Below, piece after piece: positions 25,596 through 34,101 of a stretch of 64,000 nucleotides of DNA. Within the stretch, counting starts at the first letter, position 1. Every line of letters begins with the position of its first letter. The DNA comes from an uncultured Eubacteriales bacterium. GTDB lineage: Bacteria > Bacillota > Clostridia > Oscillospirales > Oscillospiraceae. Under the pieces are notes generated by a model. That model was not told where the DNA came from, ran no database searches, and saw only the letters and a program-made list of their open reading frames with translations. Location of the stretch: NCBI GenBank assembly GCA_900545815.1, contig URAM01000002.1, forward strand, positions 62,001-126,000, in the 5' to 3' direction. Position numbers and translations under genes: made by a program.

Positions 25596-26071
25596 TGCAC
25601 CGGTGCCGGAGTCTGTTTGGCCACACCGCCCAAGGTAACGCTGCTGGACATCTCCTGAACCTCGATGTGGAATTCATTGCGGCCGGTAAAGGCGTGGTCG
25701 ATCTCCAGGGCGTACTTGATGTCGATGACCCCGCCGGACTCGCCCAGCGTGCTGGTCAGCTGCTCAGTACGCACCCCCACCGACATATTGCCATAGGGCG
25801 TCTCGTAGACGGACAGATGCCGCCGCCCCTTCTCGAACACCATCTGCAAGCACACCGTGCCCATGCGCACCATGCTCACCTGATCCGGATACACCTGGAA
25901 GCTGGTGATGGTGCCCTCCAGACCGGTCAAGGCGGTCTCCCGATAGGTCAGGTGATAGCCGCCGCCCACCTGGGACAGCACGCCTGGGGTGATCAGCTCC
26001 ACCGGTTCCTGCTCTACCCCGTCCACCTTCTGTAATCCTGTGATGGAGATCATGACGTTCTTTTCTTCCAT
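25592..26071 (-). CDS. DUF1934 (YwiB-like) beta-barrel protein
   Basis: 159 aa from ATG 26071 with AAGGAAGGG upstream. The sequence is a run of short beta-strands (MISITGLQKVDGVEQEPVEL, GGYHLTYRETALTGLEGT, GRRHLSVYETPYGNMSVGV), the calycin-like DUF1934 fold of B. subtilis YwiB, whose biochemical role is not established. It lies 60 bp after murI and is coupled to the ArgRS-derived gene, so the three probably form one minus-strand operon. Confidence 0.88.
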   Translation of the reverse strand: MEEKNVMISITGLQKVDGVEQEPVELITPGVLSQVGGGYHLTYRETALTGLEGTITSFQVYPDQVSMVRMGTVCLQMVFEKGRRHLSVYETPYGNMSVGVRTEQLTSTLGESGGVIDIKYALEIDHAFTGRNEFHIEVQEMSSSVTLGGVAKQTPAPVQ

Positions 26072-26130
26072 GTGTTCCCTTCCTTTCGCTCTGTCGTAGG
26101 AAACATATTCCATCTTCATCTCTGGCCGAG

Positions 26131-26949
26131 TCATTCCCCTTCCAGGCTCACCTGCTCCACCGGCTCCGTCACCGGCCGCCCCAAAAATCGGGAGGCCAAG
26201 CTCCCGAAGTTTTCCGTGGAGTCGCTGACATACCAGCGGCAAGTGCCCACTTGGCTCTCCTCCGCTGCCAGATCCTGTTCCTGTAAATACCCGCAGAGCT
26301 GCTGCGCCACCGCCGCACCGGAGTCGATCAAGGTCACATCCGCCCCCATAAAGTTCCGGATGACCTCCTTCAATAACGGATAGTGTGTGCATCCCAATAC
26401 CAGGGTATCCACGCCCTCCGCCTTCAGCGGCGCCAGATACTCCGCCGCCACCGTCTCGATGACCACATCCCCCGGCTGGGTTCGGCCATTCTCTACCAGC
26501 GGCACGAACAGCGGACAGGCCAGGGCAGACACCTGCGCCTCTGGCCGCAGCCGCGTGATGACTGCCTGATAGGCGCCGGTGCGGATGGAGGCACGGGTGG
26601 CGATCAGACCGATCTTGCCGTTGCGGGTGGCGTCCGCCGCCTGCCTGGCAGTGGGCTCTACCACGCCGAAAATAGGGAAGCCCTCCGCCTCCGCCTGTAG
26701 GATGGGCAGCGCCGTGGTGGACACAGTGCCGCAGGCCACAACGATGGCTTTCAGATCAAAGCTGCGCAGAAAGGCAACGTCCTGCCGTGCGTAGCGTATA
26801 ATGGTATTCCGAGACCTGCCGCCGTAAGGCACACGGCCGGTGTCGCCGAAGTAGATGAGTTGTTCGTGGGGCAGCAGCGCCGCCAGCTCCCGCACAGCGG
26901 TCAGACCGCCCATACCGGAGTCGAAAACGCCGATGGGTCGATTGTCCAT
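26131..26949 (-). CDS. murI: glutamate racemase
   Basis: 272 aa. N-terminal IGVFDSGMGGLTAVREL, first catalytic Cys in VVACGTVSTTALP, second in LVLGCTHYPLL. It interconverts L- and D-glutamate to supply D-Glu for peptidoglycan. The first motif reads ACGT rather than the common ACNT (Asn replaced by Gly), seen as a variant in clostridial enzymes as I recall; both catalytic cysteines and the partner Asp/His remain. ATG 26949 has an AAAGGTAAT ribosome site. It leads the minus-strand murI-DUF1934-ArgRS-like group. Confidence 0.94.
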   Translation of the reverse strand: MDNRPIGVFDSGMGGLTAVRELAALLPHEQLIYFGDTGRVPYGGRSRNTIIRYARQDVAFLRSFDLKAIVVACGTVSTTALPILQAEAEGFPIFGVVEPTARQAADATRNGKIGLIATRASIRTGAYQAVITRLRPEAQVSALACPLFVPLVENGRTQPGDVVIETVAAEYLAPLKAEGVDTLVLGCTHYPLLKEVIRNFMGADVTLIDSGAAVAQQLCGYLQEQDLAAEESQVGTCRWYVSDSTENFGSLASRFLGRPVTEPVEQVSLEGE

Positions 26950-27083
26950 GATTATGATTACCTTTCAAGGCGCTTGTATCCTAAACGGCAGCGCCATTCA
27001 ACTTTGTTCCTAGCTTTGCGTGAAAACTCGTATTATCATATAATATAATCCCGCAGAATACAAGCGTTTCCCAAAGATTCCGT

Positions 27084-27111
27084 TTGACATTATGGGAAAA
27101 TCCAGTATACT
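27084..27111 (+). promoter_or_regulatory. promoter of the 137-aa unknown gene
   Basis: Perfect TTGACA (27084-27089), 16-bp spacer, TATACT (27106-27111), about 75 bp before ATG 27185. Confidence 0.8.
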
Positions 27112-27184
27112 AAAGGTTCAGGGAGGTGTCACCTCCCGCCTGCTCCCATTCACTTTCACACCTGGATAAAGGAGGGGAACTGTG

Positions 27185-27598
27185 ATGCAGATCGAACTGA
27201 CAAAAAAGCAATACCGCCGCCTGCTGGACTTGGTCTATATCGGCAACTGGGTGCTCAACTCCACCCGAGGCACCGACCGGTTTTCAGACTACGATGAGGT
27301 GGAGGGACTGCTGTTTACCAAAGCGCCTTCCGTGGGGATGCCGGAGCTGATCGACACCTGGCCTGGCGGCGCCTGTCCCAGTCGGGCATTTGTCACCGGC
27401 GGCATCCACGAGGCCATCGGAGAATACGAGGATGCCATGTTCTTCGACATCCTGGCGGAGGAGCTGGCACGGCGGGACATGAACGACGTGCCCATTGACG
27501 AGAGCAATTTTGATGAATTAGTGGCACGGGTGGAAGCGTACCTGGCAGAATTTGAACTGCATGGGACGGACAACGTGCAAGTGACGACAGACGATTGA
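27185..27598 (+). CDS. conserved protein of unknown function
   Basis: 137 aa from ATG 27185; GGAGGGG (27171-27177) is too close to the GTG at 27182. Soluble and acidic, no membrane segment. It starts MQIELTKKQYRRLLDLVYIG and has a helical core (EAIGEYEDAMFFDILAEELA) ending in an acidic tail. I recall similar short proteins in Oscillospiraceae genomes without an assigned role. It has its own strong promoter and a terminator shared with the convergent glgB. Confidence 0.7.
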   Translation: MQIELTKKQYRRLLDLVYIGNWVLNSTRGTDRFSDYDEVEGLLFTKAPSVGMPELIDTWPGGACPSRAFVTGGIHEAIGEYEDAMFFDILAEELARRDMNDVPIDESNFDELVARVEAYLAEFELHGTDNVQVTTDD

Positions 27599-27608
27599 TC
27601 GCTGTGAG

Positions 27609-27642
27609 AAAGGCGAACCCTGGGTGGGTTCGCCTTTTGTTA
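27609..27642. terminator. bidirectional terminator, unknown gene / glgB
   Basis: AAAGGCGAACCC / GGGTTCGCCTTT, 12-bp perfect stem with a 5-nt loop and T/A runs on both sides; it overlaps the glgB stop codon. Confidence 0.85.
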
Positions 27643-29640
27643 TCCGTTCCGTGTCCTTGCAAGCGTCTCCGGAGCCAAGACCACAGCCGTCCGCGCCGGC
27701 AGGTACAGCTGCAAGTAATTTCCCCGGTGCCCTGCCACGCAGGCCGGATACGGGATGGGTGCGATCCGCCCCTGTCCCCCGAACGTCTCGTCGTCCGTGG
27801 ACAGCAGCAGCACATGATCCTCCCCTCGACTGACTGGGATGAGCGCATTGGGGTAAGAGTGGGTGGGACTGAAATTGAACACAAAGATCAAATTTCCTCG
27901 TTCAAAGGCCAGCACCTGCTGGTCACGGGAGACCAATTTCAGGTCAGGCATCCACTGCCGGAACCAGTCCCACTGGCGTGCCAAGTGGAGCATGGCTCGG
28001 TCGAAGCTGGCCAAGGACTGATATTTCAAGTCCGGATTTTGCACCAGGCTCCACTGCCGCCTGCAATACTGGAAGGAGTCCCCGTTCCCCGCTCGGGGAA
28101 AGTCCACCCACTCCGGATGACCGAACTCGTTGCCCATGAAATTCAAGTATCCATCGCCGCCGGCGGCGCAGGTGAGCAGGCGCATGAGCTTGTGCAGAGC
28201 AGTGGCACGGTCGATCTCCGGTGTGTGACAGGTTTTGGACATCTCCGTATACATCCGCTCCCCTGCCAGCCGGAACAGCATAGCCTGGTCGCCTACGATA
28301 GACTGGTCGTGGCACTCCACATAGGCAATGGTCTTTTCCCCTGGACGCCGGAGACAGAAGCTGCTCCAAATGGCGTCCAAGTCCCAGTCCTCGTCTCGAA
28401 CGTCCTTCACCAGATGCCCCCACAGGTCGGGAATGCCCATGCCCATCCGCGCATCGAACCCCAGCCCGCCCTGGTCGATGGGCAGCCCCACCCCCGGCAT
28501 TCCGGACACGTCCTCCGCCAGGGTGACGGCGTGGGGGTTGACCTCTCGAATCAGGTCGTTGGCCAGCTGCAAGTAGGTCAGGGCGTCCTCGTCCACGTTG
28601 TCTCCAAAATACCGCTCGTCCCGGTCGAAGGGGGCGCCCAGACCGTGGTCACGATAGAGCATGGAGGTCACGCCATCGAAGCGGAAGCCGTCAAAATGGA
28701 ACTCCGTGAGCCAATACTTCACGTTGGAGAGCAAAAAGTGGAGGACGCCGTGTTTGCCGTAGTCAAAGAGTTTGGTGCCCCAAGCCGGATGATCCCCTCG
28801 GCTGCCGCTGTGGAAAAACTGCCACACGGTGCCGTCAAATTTATGGATGCCCTCCGCCTGGTTGCCCACGGCGTGGGAGTGTACCAGATCCAGCAGCACC
28901 CGCAAGCCCAGCTGGTGGGCACGGTCGATGAGGTACTTCAACTCCTCCGGCGTGCCGAACCGGCTGGAAGGGGCGAAAAAGTTGGAAACTTGATAGCCGA
29001 AGCTGGCGTAATAGGGATGCTCCATAATGGCCATCAGCTCCACCGTGTTGTATCCCCCCTGGGCAATCCAGGGCAACGTATTGTCCGCAAACGCCCGATA
29101 GCTGCCGATGCCCGCCTTCTCCTGAGCCATGCCCACATGGGCTTCATAGATGAGCAGCGGCTCCTCCTTGGGCACGAAGGGATGCCAGGGAAATGGCTCC
29201 TCCGGCTCCCACACCCGAGCGCACCACAGGTAGTTCTCCGCATCCTGGGTCACATAGCGGGCATAGAGTGGGATGTGCTCGGTGACTGCCCCCTGATACT
29301 GCACCAGGGTTTTCACCGCGCACCCCTGCCACAGGCTCTCCCGCCCTGGCAAGACCAGCTCCCACACTCCGCCTTCCAGCCGGCGCAGGGGGTGGGACGT
29401 GGGGTTCCAGTGGTTGAACTCCCCTGTCAGCCAAAGCTGCTGCGCCGCCGGCGCCCACTCTCGGTACACCCAGCCCTCCGGATGGTGGTGGATGCCGAAA
29501 TAGAAGTGTCCGTTGGCCATCTGGCTCAGGGAGCCGCCTGGGGCCAGGGCGGCCTTCACGGCTTGGAAGTGGGTCACCCGTCGGGTCAGTTCCGCTGTAT
29601 AGGGGCGCAGTTGTGGGTTGTAATTCAGAATGGCGTACAT
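27640..29640 (-). CDS. glgB: 1,4-alpha-glucan branching enzyme
   Basis: 666 aa. An N-terminal CBM48 (REWAPAAQQLWLTGEFNHWN) is followed by the GH13 barrel with LLDLVHSHAVGN (region I), DGFRFDGVTSM (Asp nucleophile), AEDVSGMP (Glu) and ECHDQSIVGD (Asp). The extended DGVTSMLYRDHG sequence resembles the GH13_8 type found in eukaryotes and some bacteria rather than the classical GH13_9 GlgB. It makes alpha-1,6 branches in glycogen. No other glg genes are adjacent. The start is ATG 29640, with a T-free purine stretch (AAAGGAGTCC) upstream. Confidence 0.93.
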   Translation of the reverse strand: MYAILNYNPQLRPYTAELTRRVTHFQAVKAALAPGGSLSQMANGHFYFGIHHHPEGWVYREWAPAAQQLWLTGEFNHWNPTSHPLRRLEGGVWELVLPGRESLWQGCAVKTLVQYQGAVTEHIPLYARYVTQDAENYLWCARVWEPEEPFPWHPFVPKEEPLLIYEAHVGMAQEKAGIGSYRAFADNTLPWIAQGGYNTVELMAIMEHPYYASFGYQVSNFFAPSSRFGTPEELKYLIDRAHQLGLRVLLDLVHSHAVGNQAEGIHKFDGTVWQFFHSGSRGDHPAWGTKLFDYGKHGVLHFLLSNVKYWLTEFHFDGFRFDGVTSMLYRDHGLGAPFDRDERYFGDNVDEDALTYLQLANDLIREVNPHAVTLAEDVSGMPGVGLPIDQGGLGFDARMGMGIPDLWGHLVKDVRDEDWDLDAIWSSFCLRRPGEKTIAYVECHDQSIVGDQAMLFRLAGERMYTEMSKTCHTPEIDRATALHKLMRLLTCAAGGDGYLNFMGNEFGHPEWVDFPRAGNGDSFQYCRRQWSLVQNPDLKYQSLASFDRAMLHLARQWDWFRQWMPDLKLVSRDQQVLAFERGNLIFVFNFSPTHSYPNALIPVSRGEDHVLLLSTDDETFGGQGRIAPIPYPACVAGHRGNYLQLYLPARTAVVLAPETLARTRNG

Positions 29641-29779
29641 AACACAGGACTCCTTTCTGAGGGGAAGGTGGATTCTCCCTTTAGTTTACCAGAACAGGAC
29701 GGGCAGGACAATGGGAAAAGGCTGACAAGGGCGGCCAAGTGTGATAAAGTAGAGGAAACTCACCGGAAGGAGGGCGGCC

Positions 29780-30691
29780 ATGGACACCCTGAACCAATAC
29801 TGCAAAAAAACATTTGGGGAAAAGCTCTACAAGCTCTCCCTGAACGGCGGCATGACCTGTCCCAACCGAGACGGGACGCTGGGCGACCGAGGCTGTATCT
29901 TCTGCTCCGCCGGCGGCTCCGGCGACTTCGCCCCTGCGGCAGACCTGCCTCTGGAGGAGCAGATCGCCCAGGCCAAAGCCCGCATCGCCCCCAAATTTCG
30001 GGGCAGCCGCTACATCGCCTACTTCCAAGCCTACACCAACACCTACGCCCCAGTGGAGCGCCTCAAGGCCCTCTTTGAACCGGTCATCCACCGTCCCGAC
30101 ATCGCCGCCCTCTCCATCGCCACCCGCCCCGACTGCCTGCCGGAGGAGGTGCTGGATTTGCTGGGCGAGCTGAATCACATCAAACCCGTGTGGGTGGAGC
30201 TGGGCCTTCAGACCATCCACCCCAAGACCGCCGCCTATATCCGCCGAGGCTACGACTTGCCCTGCTATGACCGGGCAGTGCGGGAACTGAACGCCCGCGG
30301 CATCCATGTGGTCACCCATGTGATCTTAGGTCTGCCGGGGGAAAGCCGCCAACAGATGTTGGAGACGGTGGACTACACAGCTCAGTCCGGCAGCGGCGGC
30401 ATCAAATTGCAGCTGCTCCATGTGCTGGAGGGCACCGACCTGGCGGAGGACTATCGGGCAGGGAAATTCACCGTCATGACCTTGGAGGAGTATGTCGCCC
30501 TGGTTTCCGCCTGTGTCCGCCGCCTGCCGGAGGACATGGTGCTGCACCGGATGACCGGAGACGGCCCCAAACGCATCCTGCTGGCTCCCCTGTGGAGCGG
30601 CGATAAAAAACGGGTGCTCAACGCCCTGAACCGAGCGTTGGCACAGGAACGGAGGGATTCGGATGTCCTATCTTTGTCTGCTGGCCAGTGA
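29780..30691 (+). CDS. TIGR01212-family radical SAM protein (YtqA-like)
   Basis: 303 aa. Begins YCKKTFGEKLYKLSLNGG, then the cysteine motif CPNRDG...GCIFCSAGGSG characteristic of this subfamily (long first spacing before CxxC). Also GLQTIHPKTAAYIRRGYD and GIHVVTHVILGLPGE of the Elp3/MiaB-like barrel. Probably a 4Fe-4S radical SAM enzyme; the substrate is unknown, tRNA modification being a reasonable guess. AAGGAGG precedes ATG 29780. The next gene starts within its last 29 nt. Confidence 0.9.
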   Translation: MDTLNQYCKKTFGEKLYKLSLNGGMTCPNRDGTLGDRGCIFCSAGGSGDFAPAADLPLEEQIAQAKARIAPKFRGSRYIAYFQAYTNTYAPVERLKALFEPVIHRPDIAALSIATRPDCLPEEVLDLLGELNHIKPVWVELGLQTIHPKTAAYIRRGYDLPCYDRAVRELNARGIHVVTHVILGLPGESRQQMLETVDYTAQSGSGGIKLQLLHVLEGTDLAEDYRAGKFTVMTLEEYVALVSACVRRLPEDMVLHRMTGDGPKRILLAPLWSGDKKRVLNALNRALAQERRDSDVLSLSAGQ

Positions 30692-31283
30692 ATGTGCCAT
30701 GGCTGTGGTGGGCGACAGTCGCCTGACCCTGTCCCCAGTGCCCCTGCACTGGGACAAAGCCCGCAAGATCGGCTGTGACCAGGGGCAGCGCTGCCTGTGG
30801 GCGTGCTGCGGCCTGACCGTGTTCGGCGGGGTCAATTACGCCAAGCTGGCCGCTCGCATTTTTCATGGCAGCGGCACCCTGACTGAGAAAGCCCAGGCTC
30901 TGGCCAAACGGGTGAACCCACCCCTCAGCATCCAGCGGCGTCTGTACCGCCAGACCACCACCTTCTCTCTGCTGGCCGGACAGTGGACGGAGCAAGGGGC
31001 AGAGCTGCTGACTCTAGACCTGGACGGCAAGCACACCGATCTGCGCCGCTGGCCAGCGCCGGCCTTTTTGGAGGCGGGCTGGGAGGCGTCCCTCCGTCCC
31101 CCTATGCTGAGCCCAGACGGATACCGCCAGTCCAACAGCGCCGACCTGGCTCGGTTGGGACGGGAACGGGTGGCCTCCGTCATCGCCGCCGACCACCGGT
31201 TGGCACGAGAACAGAAAAAACACATCCAGACCGTAGGCGGCCCCATCCTGTGGGCCACCTTGGAACGGCCGGAGAAAGGATGA
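30663..31283 (+). CDS. unknown protein, possible Ntn-hydrolase/proteasome-like fold
   Basis: 206 aa, start ATG 30663 inside the end of the radical SAM gene with GGAGGG upstream, so translation is coupled. The N-terminal SECAMAVVGDSRLTLSPVPL and WACCGLTVFGGVNYAKLAAR loosely recall the start of proteasome beta/HslV-like proteins (strand, GDSR loop, then a glycine-rich turn). No N-terminal Thr or Ser nucleophile can be proven. The C-terminal half is less ordered. This is weak fold-level inference; otherwise a conserved hypothetical. Confidence 0.55.
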   Translation: MSYLCLLASECAMAVVGDSRLTLSPVPLHWDKARKIGCDQGQRCLWACCGLTVFGGVNYAKLAARIFHGSGTLTEKAQALAKRVNPPLSIQRRLYRQTTTFSLLAGQWTEQGAELLTLDLDGKHTDLRRWPAPAFLEAGWEASLRPPMLSPDGYRQSNSADLARLGRERVASVIAADHRLAREQKKHIQTVGGPILWATLERPEKG

Positions 31284-31286
31284 CAG

Positions 31287-31940
31287 ATGAAACAGTACAT
31301 CGTATTTGACATGGACGGCGTCCTCTTTGACTCGGAACAGCTCATCTCCCGCTGCTGGAAGGAGGTGGGTGCCAAGATGGGCTTGCCCCACATCTATGAG
31401 ACCTTTCTGGACTGTGTGGGCACCACCCAGAAGAACACCCAAGCCGTCTTTCAGCGCACCTATCCTGGCGTCTCCTACGACCAGTTCCAAAAGGGCTGCC
31501 GAGCGGGCTTTTTCGGCCATGTGGACGCCCACGGAATGCCCCTGAAGTCCGGCGCACGGGCGCTGCTCCACCACCTGCGGGAAGCAAACTGGGGGATCGG
31601 CCTGGCCAGCTCCACCCGACGGGTGTTGGTGCAGAGCCAGCTGGAAGGGGTTGGCCTATGGCATTACTTTGATCAAGTGGTCACCGGCGACCAGCTGGAG
31701 CGGAGCAAGCCCGCCCCAGACATCTATCTGATGGCCTGCCGCGCCCTGGGCGTGGCGCCGGAAGCAGCGTGGGCGGTGGAGGACTCCTACAACGGCATTC
31801 GCTCCGCCGCCGCCGCTGGGATGCGTCCCATCATGGTGCCCGACCTGCTGCCCCCCACTCTGGAGATGCGCCAGCTCAGCCACATCATCCTCCCCGACCT
31901 GACCGCCGTAGAGGACTATCTGCTGGGATGTGCCCCATGA
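31287..31940 (+). CDS. HAD-superfamily hydrolase (beta-phosphoglucomutase-like)
   Basis: 217 aa. HAD motif I YIVFDMDGVLFDSE (nucleophile and acid Asp), cap domain, motif II LASSTRR, motif III Lys in SKPAPDIYL and motif IV VEDSYNGI. This is the phosphoglycolate phosphatase / beta-phosphoglucomutase subfamily (IA, with helical C1 cap). Substrate cannot be read; a sugar phosphate is most likely. It starts 3 bp after the upstream gene and overlaps the downstream one by 4 nt. Confidence 0.9.
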   Translation: MKQYIVFDMDGVLFDSEQLISRCWKEVGAKMGLPHIYETFLDCVGTTQKNTQAVFQRTYPGVSYDQFQKGCRAGFFGHVDAHGMPLKSGARALLHHLREANWGIGLASSTRRVLVQSQLEGVGLWHYFDQVVTGDQLERSKPAPDIYLMACRALGVAPEAAWAVEDSYNGIRSAAAAGMRPIMVPDLLPPTLEMRQLSHIILPDLTAVEDYLLGCAP

Positions 31941-32425
31941 CCAGCCGCCGTGCCTTCGTGACCGCCGCCGTCCGCGGCGTGGCCTTCGCCCTGGTCACTG
32001 CCCTGTTCACCGCCGTTCCCCTGTTCCACGGCTTCCTATGGTGCGTCTACATCGGCTTCTTCCTGACTATGGCCTTTGGCGTGAAGCTGCCGGAGTACCC
32101 CAACTACCTGTGCAGCCTGCTAGTGGGCTACGTCTGGGCATTCGCCTACATTTTCGGCCACCAGTGGTTGGAAGCGTGGTTCGCCATGCCCTCCCTGCTG
32201 GCACTGTCCCTGTCTGAGCTGGTGCTGACTTTTTTGCTCATCTTCGTCCACCTGCGTTTTCTCTCCCGCACCTGGCTGAACAAAGTCCCCGCCGTCTTTG
32301 CCGCCGTCGCCACCGTCTTTGCCGCCGGCGGCATCCAGCACCTTCCTTTGTGCGCGCTCTCCGCCGTCATCGGCATCAGTATGGCGGTGGGAACGGAAGT
32401 CCTCATCCAGCGGCTGGTCAAATAA
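31937..32425 (+). CDS. DUF1097 membrane protein
   Basis: 162 aa from ATG 31937 (ATGA overlap with the HAD gene; an in-frame ATG at 31928 is possible). About five hydrophobic helices (GVAFALVTALFTAVPL, CVYIGFFLTMAFGVKL, LALSLSELVLTFLLIFVHL, VPAVFAAVATVFAAG). The GVKLPEYPNYLCSLLVGYVW segment fits DUF1097 (YcdZ-like) inner-membrane proteins of unknown role. Last gene of the 29780-32425 operon, ended by the terminator at 32430. Confidence 0.82.
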   Translation: MTSRRAFVTAAVRGVAFALVTALFTAVPLFHGFLWCVYIGFFLTMAFGVKLPEYPNYLCSLLVGYVWAFAYIFGHQWLEAWFAMPSLLALSLSELVLTFLLIFVHLRFLSRTWLNKVPAVFAAVATVFAAGGIQHLPLCALSAVIGISMAVGTEVLIQRLVK

Positions 32426-32429
32426 CCGC

Positions 32430-32466
32430 AAAACCACCCTGCCGAACCGATGCAGGGTGGTTTTTT
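32430..32466 (+). terminator. terminator of the radical SAM-HAD-DUF1097 operon
   Basis: AAAACCACCCTGC / GCAGGGTGGTTTT, 13-bp perfect stem, followed by TTC after six Ts; starts 4 bp after the stop. Confidence 0.9.
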
Positions 32467-32556
32467 CAAAAAATCTTCGCCAGGGCTTGACAAGTTCACT
32501 TGGCAGTGGTATCTTAACCATGCAAAGAAAACTTGGCGCATAGAGGAGGCAGCACC

Positions 32557-32874
32557 ATGAACAAAAAGGACATCCTGGACTTAGCCCAGCGGGAAAAGCG
32601 GGACGAGGGCGAGGACGCCATGGAGAACAAGAGCCGCCGCATCGGCTCCCTGGCAGTCATCTTCCTGTGCCTGTGCCTCATCATCCTCAACAACCACTTC
32701 GCCCGAGAGAACGACAGCCTCAACGCCCTCCTCTGCACCATGGCGGCGGTGGAATTCTACGTTCGCTTCACCTTCACCAAAAAGATCAGCGACCTGGTGC
32801 TGGCTCTCATTGGCACCGTGTTCGTCATCCTCAGCCTGGTCGCCTATGTCACTGCGGTGGTGTCCGGCGCATGA
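32557..32874 (+). CDS. DUF6442-like two-helix membrane protein
   Basis: 105 aa from ATG 32557 with GAGGAGG upstream. A charged N-terminus (NKKDILDLAQREKRDEGEDA) is followed by IGSLAVIFLCLCLIILNNHF and two further hydrophobic helices (LNALLCTMAAVEFYVRF, LVLALIGTVFVILSLVAYV). The QREKRDEGE...ENK pattern is the DUF6442 family in my memory. It is translationally coupled (ATGA) to a small XRE regulator, a frequent pairing in Firmicutes in which the membrane protein probably modulates the regulator. Function unknown. Confidence 0.8.
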   Translation: MNKKDILDLAQREKRDEGEDAMENKSRRIGSLAVIFLCLCLIILNNHFARENDSLNALLCTMAAVEFYVRFTFTKKISDLVLALIGTVFVILSLVAYVTAVVSGA

Positions 32875-33110
32875 ACGAGCAGCTCATCCTATGCAACCGC
32901 CTGAAAGAGGCCCGTGCCAGCCAACACCTGTCCCAAGCGCAGCTTGCCAAGCTGGTAGGCGTCAGCCGGAACACCATCAGCTCCATTGAGACCGGCCAGT
33001 TCAACCCCACCGCCAAGCTGGCGCTGCTGCTGTGCATCGCGCTGGACTGGAAATTTGAAGACCTGTTCTACTTTACGGAAGCGCCCGAAAAAAAGAAGCG
33101 CTGCTTCTGA
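32871..33110 (+). CDS. small XRE/Cro-type transcriptional regulator
   Basis: 79 aa, start ATG 32871 overlapping the TGA of the membrane protein gene. Almost entirely one helix-turn-helix domain: CNRLKEARASQHLSQAQLAK, VGVSRNTISSIETGQFNPT, LLCIALDWKFEDLFYF, closing with a basic tail. This is the YgzD/YozG-like single-domain class that acts with a partner membrane protein. Targets may include its own promoter. Confidence 0.9.
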   Translation: MNEQLILCNRLKEARASQHLSQAQLAKLVGVSRNTISSIETGQFNPTAKLALLLCIALDWKFEDLFYFTEAPEKKKRCF

Positions 33111-33117
33111 CGAAAAA

Positions 33118-33158
33118 AACAACTGCCTGGCCACGTCGCCAAGCAGTTGTTTTTTCTG
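33118..33158. terminator. bidirectional terminator, XRE gene / ribF
   Basis: AACAACTGC (33118-33126) / GCAGTTGTT (33143-33151) with an inner GG/CC pairing, T-run on the plus side and A-run (T on the minus side) before it. It separates convergent transcripts. Confidence 0.85.
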
Positions 33159-34082
33159 TTATGCTTCCAGATCCTCCGGATGCGCCTGGAAAAATGCACG
33201 GGTCTGGTCTGCATTGCGCATGACCTCCGCCGTCAGCGCCTCGAAATTGGGGAACTTCCGTTCCGGACGCAGATAGTCAAAGAACTCCATCCGGATTTCC
33301 TTCCCGTAGAGATCCCCGTGAAAGTCCAGAATGAACCCTTCCACAGTGACCAGTCTGCTCCCATCCTCCACGGTGGGACGGACGCCAATATTGGTCACAG
33401 CGGCGTAGGACTGTTGATCAAAATGGACACTGGTCACATACACCCCATAGGCGGGGACAATGACCCCTCGTTCAAAGGCCAGGTTCACCGTAGGAAAGCC
33501 CAGGACGTGCCCCAGCTTCTTGCCGTGTCCCACTCGGTTGGTGAGCACATGAGGGTGCCCCAGCAGGTGGTTGGCCTGGACGATCTTGCCCTGGGTCAGC
33601 AGGTTGCGGATCTGAGTGGAATGAACCTGAACGCCGTCCAGCTCCACCATGCTGATAATTTGGCAGCCAATGCCCAGCTCCTGGCATTTCTGCTTCAGCC
33701 GCTGCGGATTGCCCAGCCCTTTGTCGCCAAAGTGATTGTCATCGCCGGTAATGACGCACACGGCGCCCAGCTCCTGGTACAGGTATTTCTCCACGAACTC
33801 ATCCCAGGGCTGATGCTGCATTTTGCTGTTGAATTCCGCCAGAATGACTTCTTCGATCCCGTAATAATGCTCCATCAGCCAGATGCGGTCTTGGTTGGAG
33901 TTGATCATGGGCACCGGCTTGCCGGTGATTGCGGTCGCCGGATGGCGGTCGAAGGACATGACGCTGGGGATGGCACCCAGCCGTCTCGCTTCCGCCACTG
34001 TCGCCTTCATCAGGGCTGCGTGTCCCACATGTACCCCGTCAAAAAAGCCCAGGGCAATGACTCTCTTTTTCCCATCGCTCAC
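33159..34082 (-). CDS. ribF: bifunctional riboflavin kinase / FAD synthetase
   Basis: 307 aa from GTG 34082, favoured because AAGAGG lies about 8 nt upstream; a GTG at 34091 overlaps that site. The N-terminal nucleotidyl transferase has IALGFFDGVHVGHAALM and SSTQIR-like VHSTQIRNLL; GDDNHFGDKG is the usual GxDxxFG loop. The C-terminal kinase has LGFPTVNL (TN binding) and TNIGVRPTVEDG, and the catalytic Glu in VTVEGFILDF. It converts riboflavin to FMN and FAD. Last gene of the rimP-infB operon, in the usual truB-ribF order. Confidence 0.94.
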   Translation of the reverse strand: MSDGKKRVIALGFFDGVHVGHAALMKATVAEARRLGAIPSVMSFDRHPATAITGKPVPMINSNQDRIWLMEHYYGIEEVILAEFNSKMQHQPWDEFVEKYLYQELGAVCVITGDDNHFGDKGLGNPQRLKQKCQELGIGCQIISMVELDGVQVHSTQIRNLLTQGKIVQANHLLGHPHVLTNRVGHGKKLGHVLGFPTVNLAFERGVIVPAYGVYVTSVHFDQQSYAAVTNIGVRPTVEDGSRLVTVEGFILDFHGDLYGKEIRMEFFDYLRPERKFPNFEALTAEVMRNADQTRAFFQAHPEDLEA

Positions 34083-34101
34083 TGTCAGCACCTCTTTATT
34101 C

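Noticed and set aside
26950..27083. AT-rich TATATTATATGAT stretch near 27035 as the murI promoter
   Set aside because: Only a poor -35 (TTGTAT) can be placed; left unassigned.
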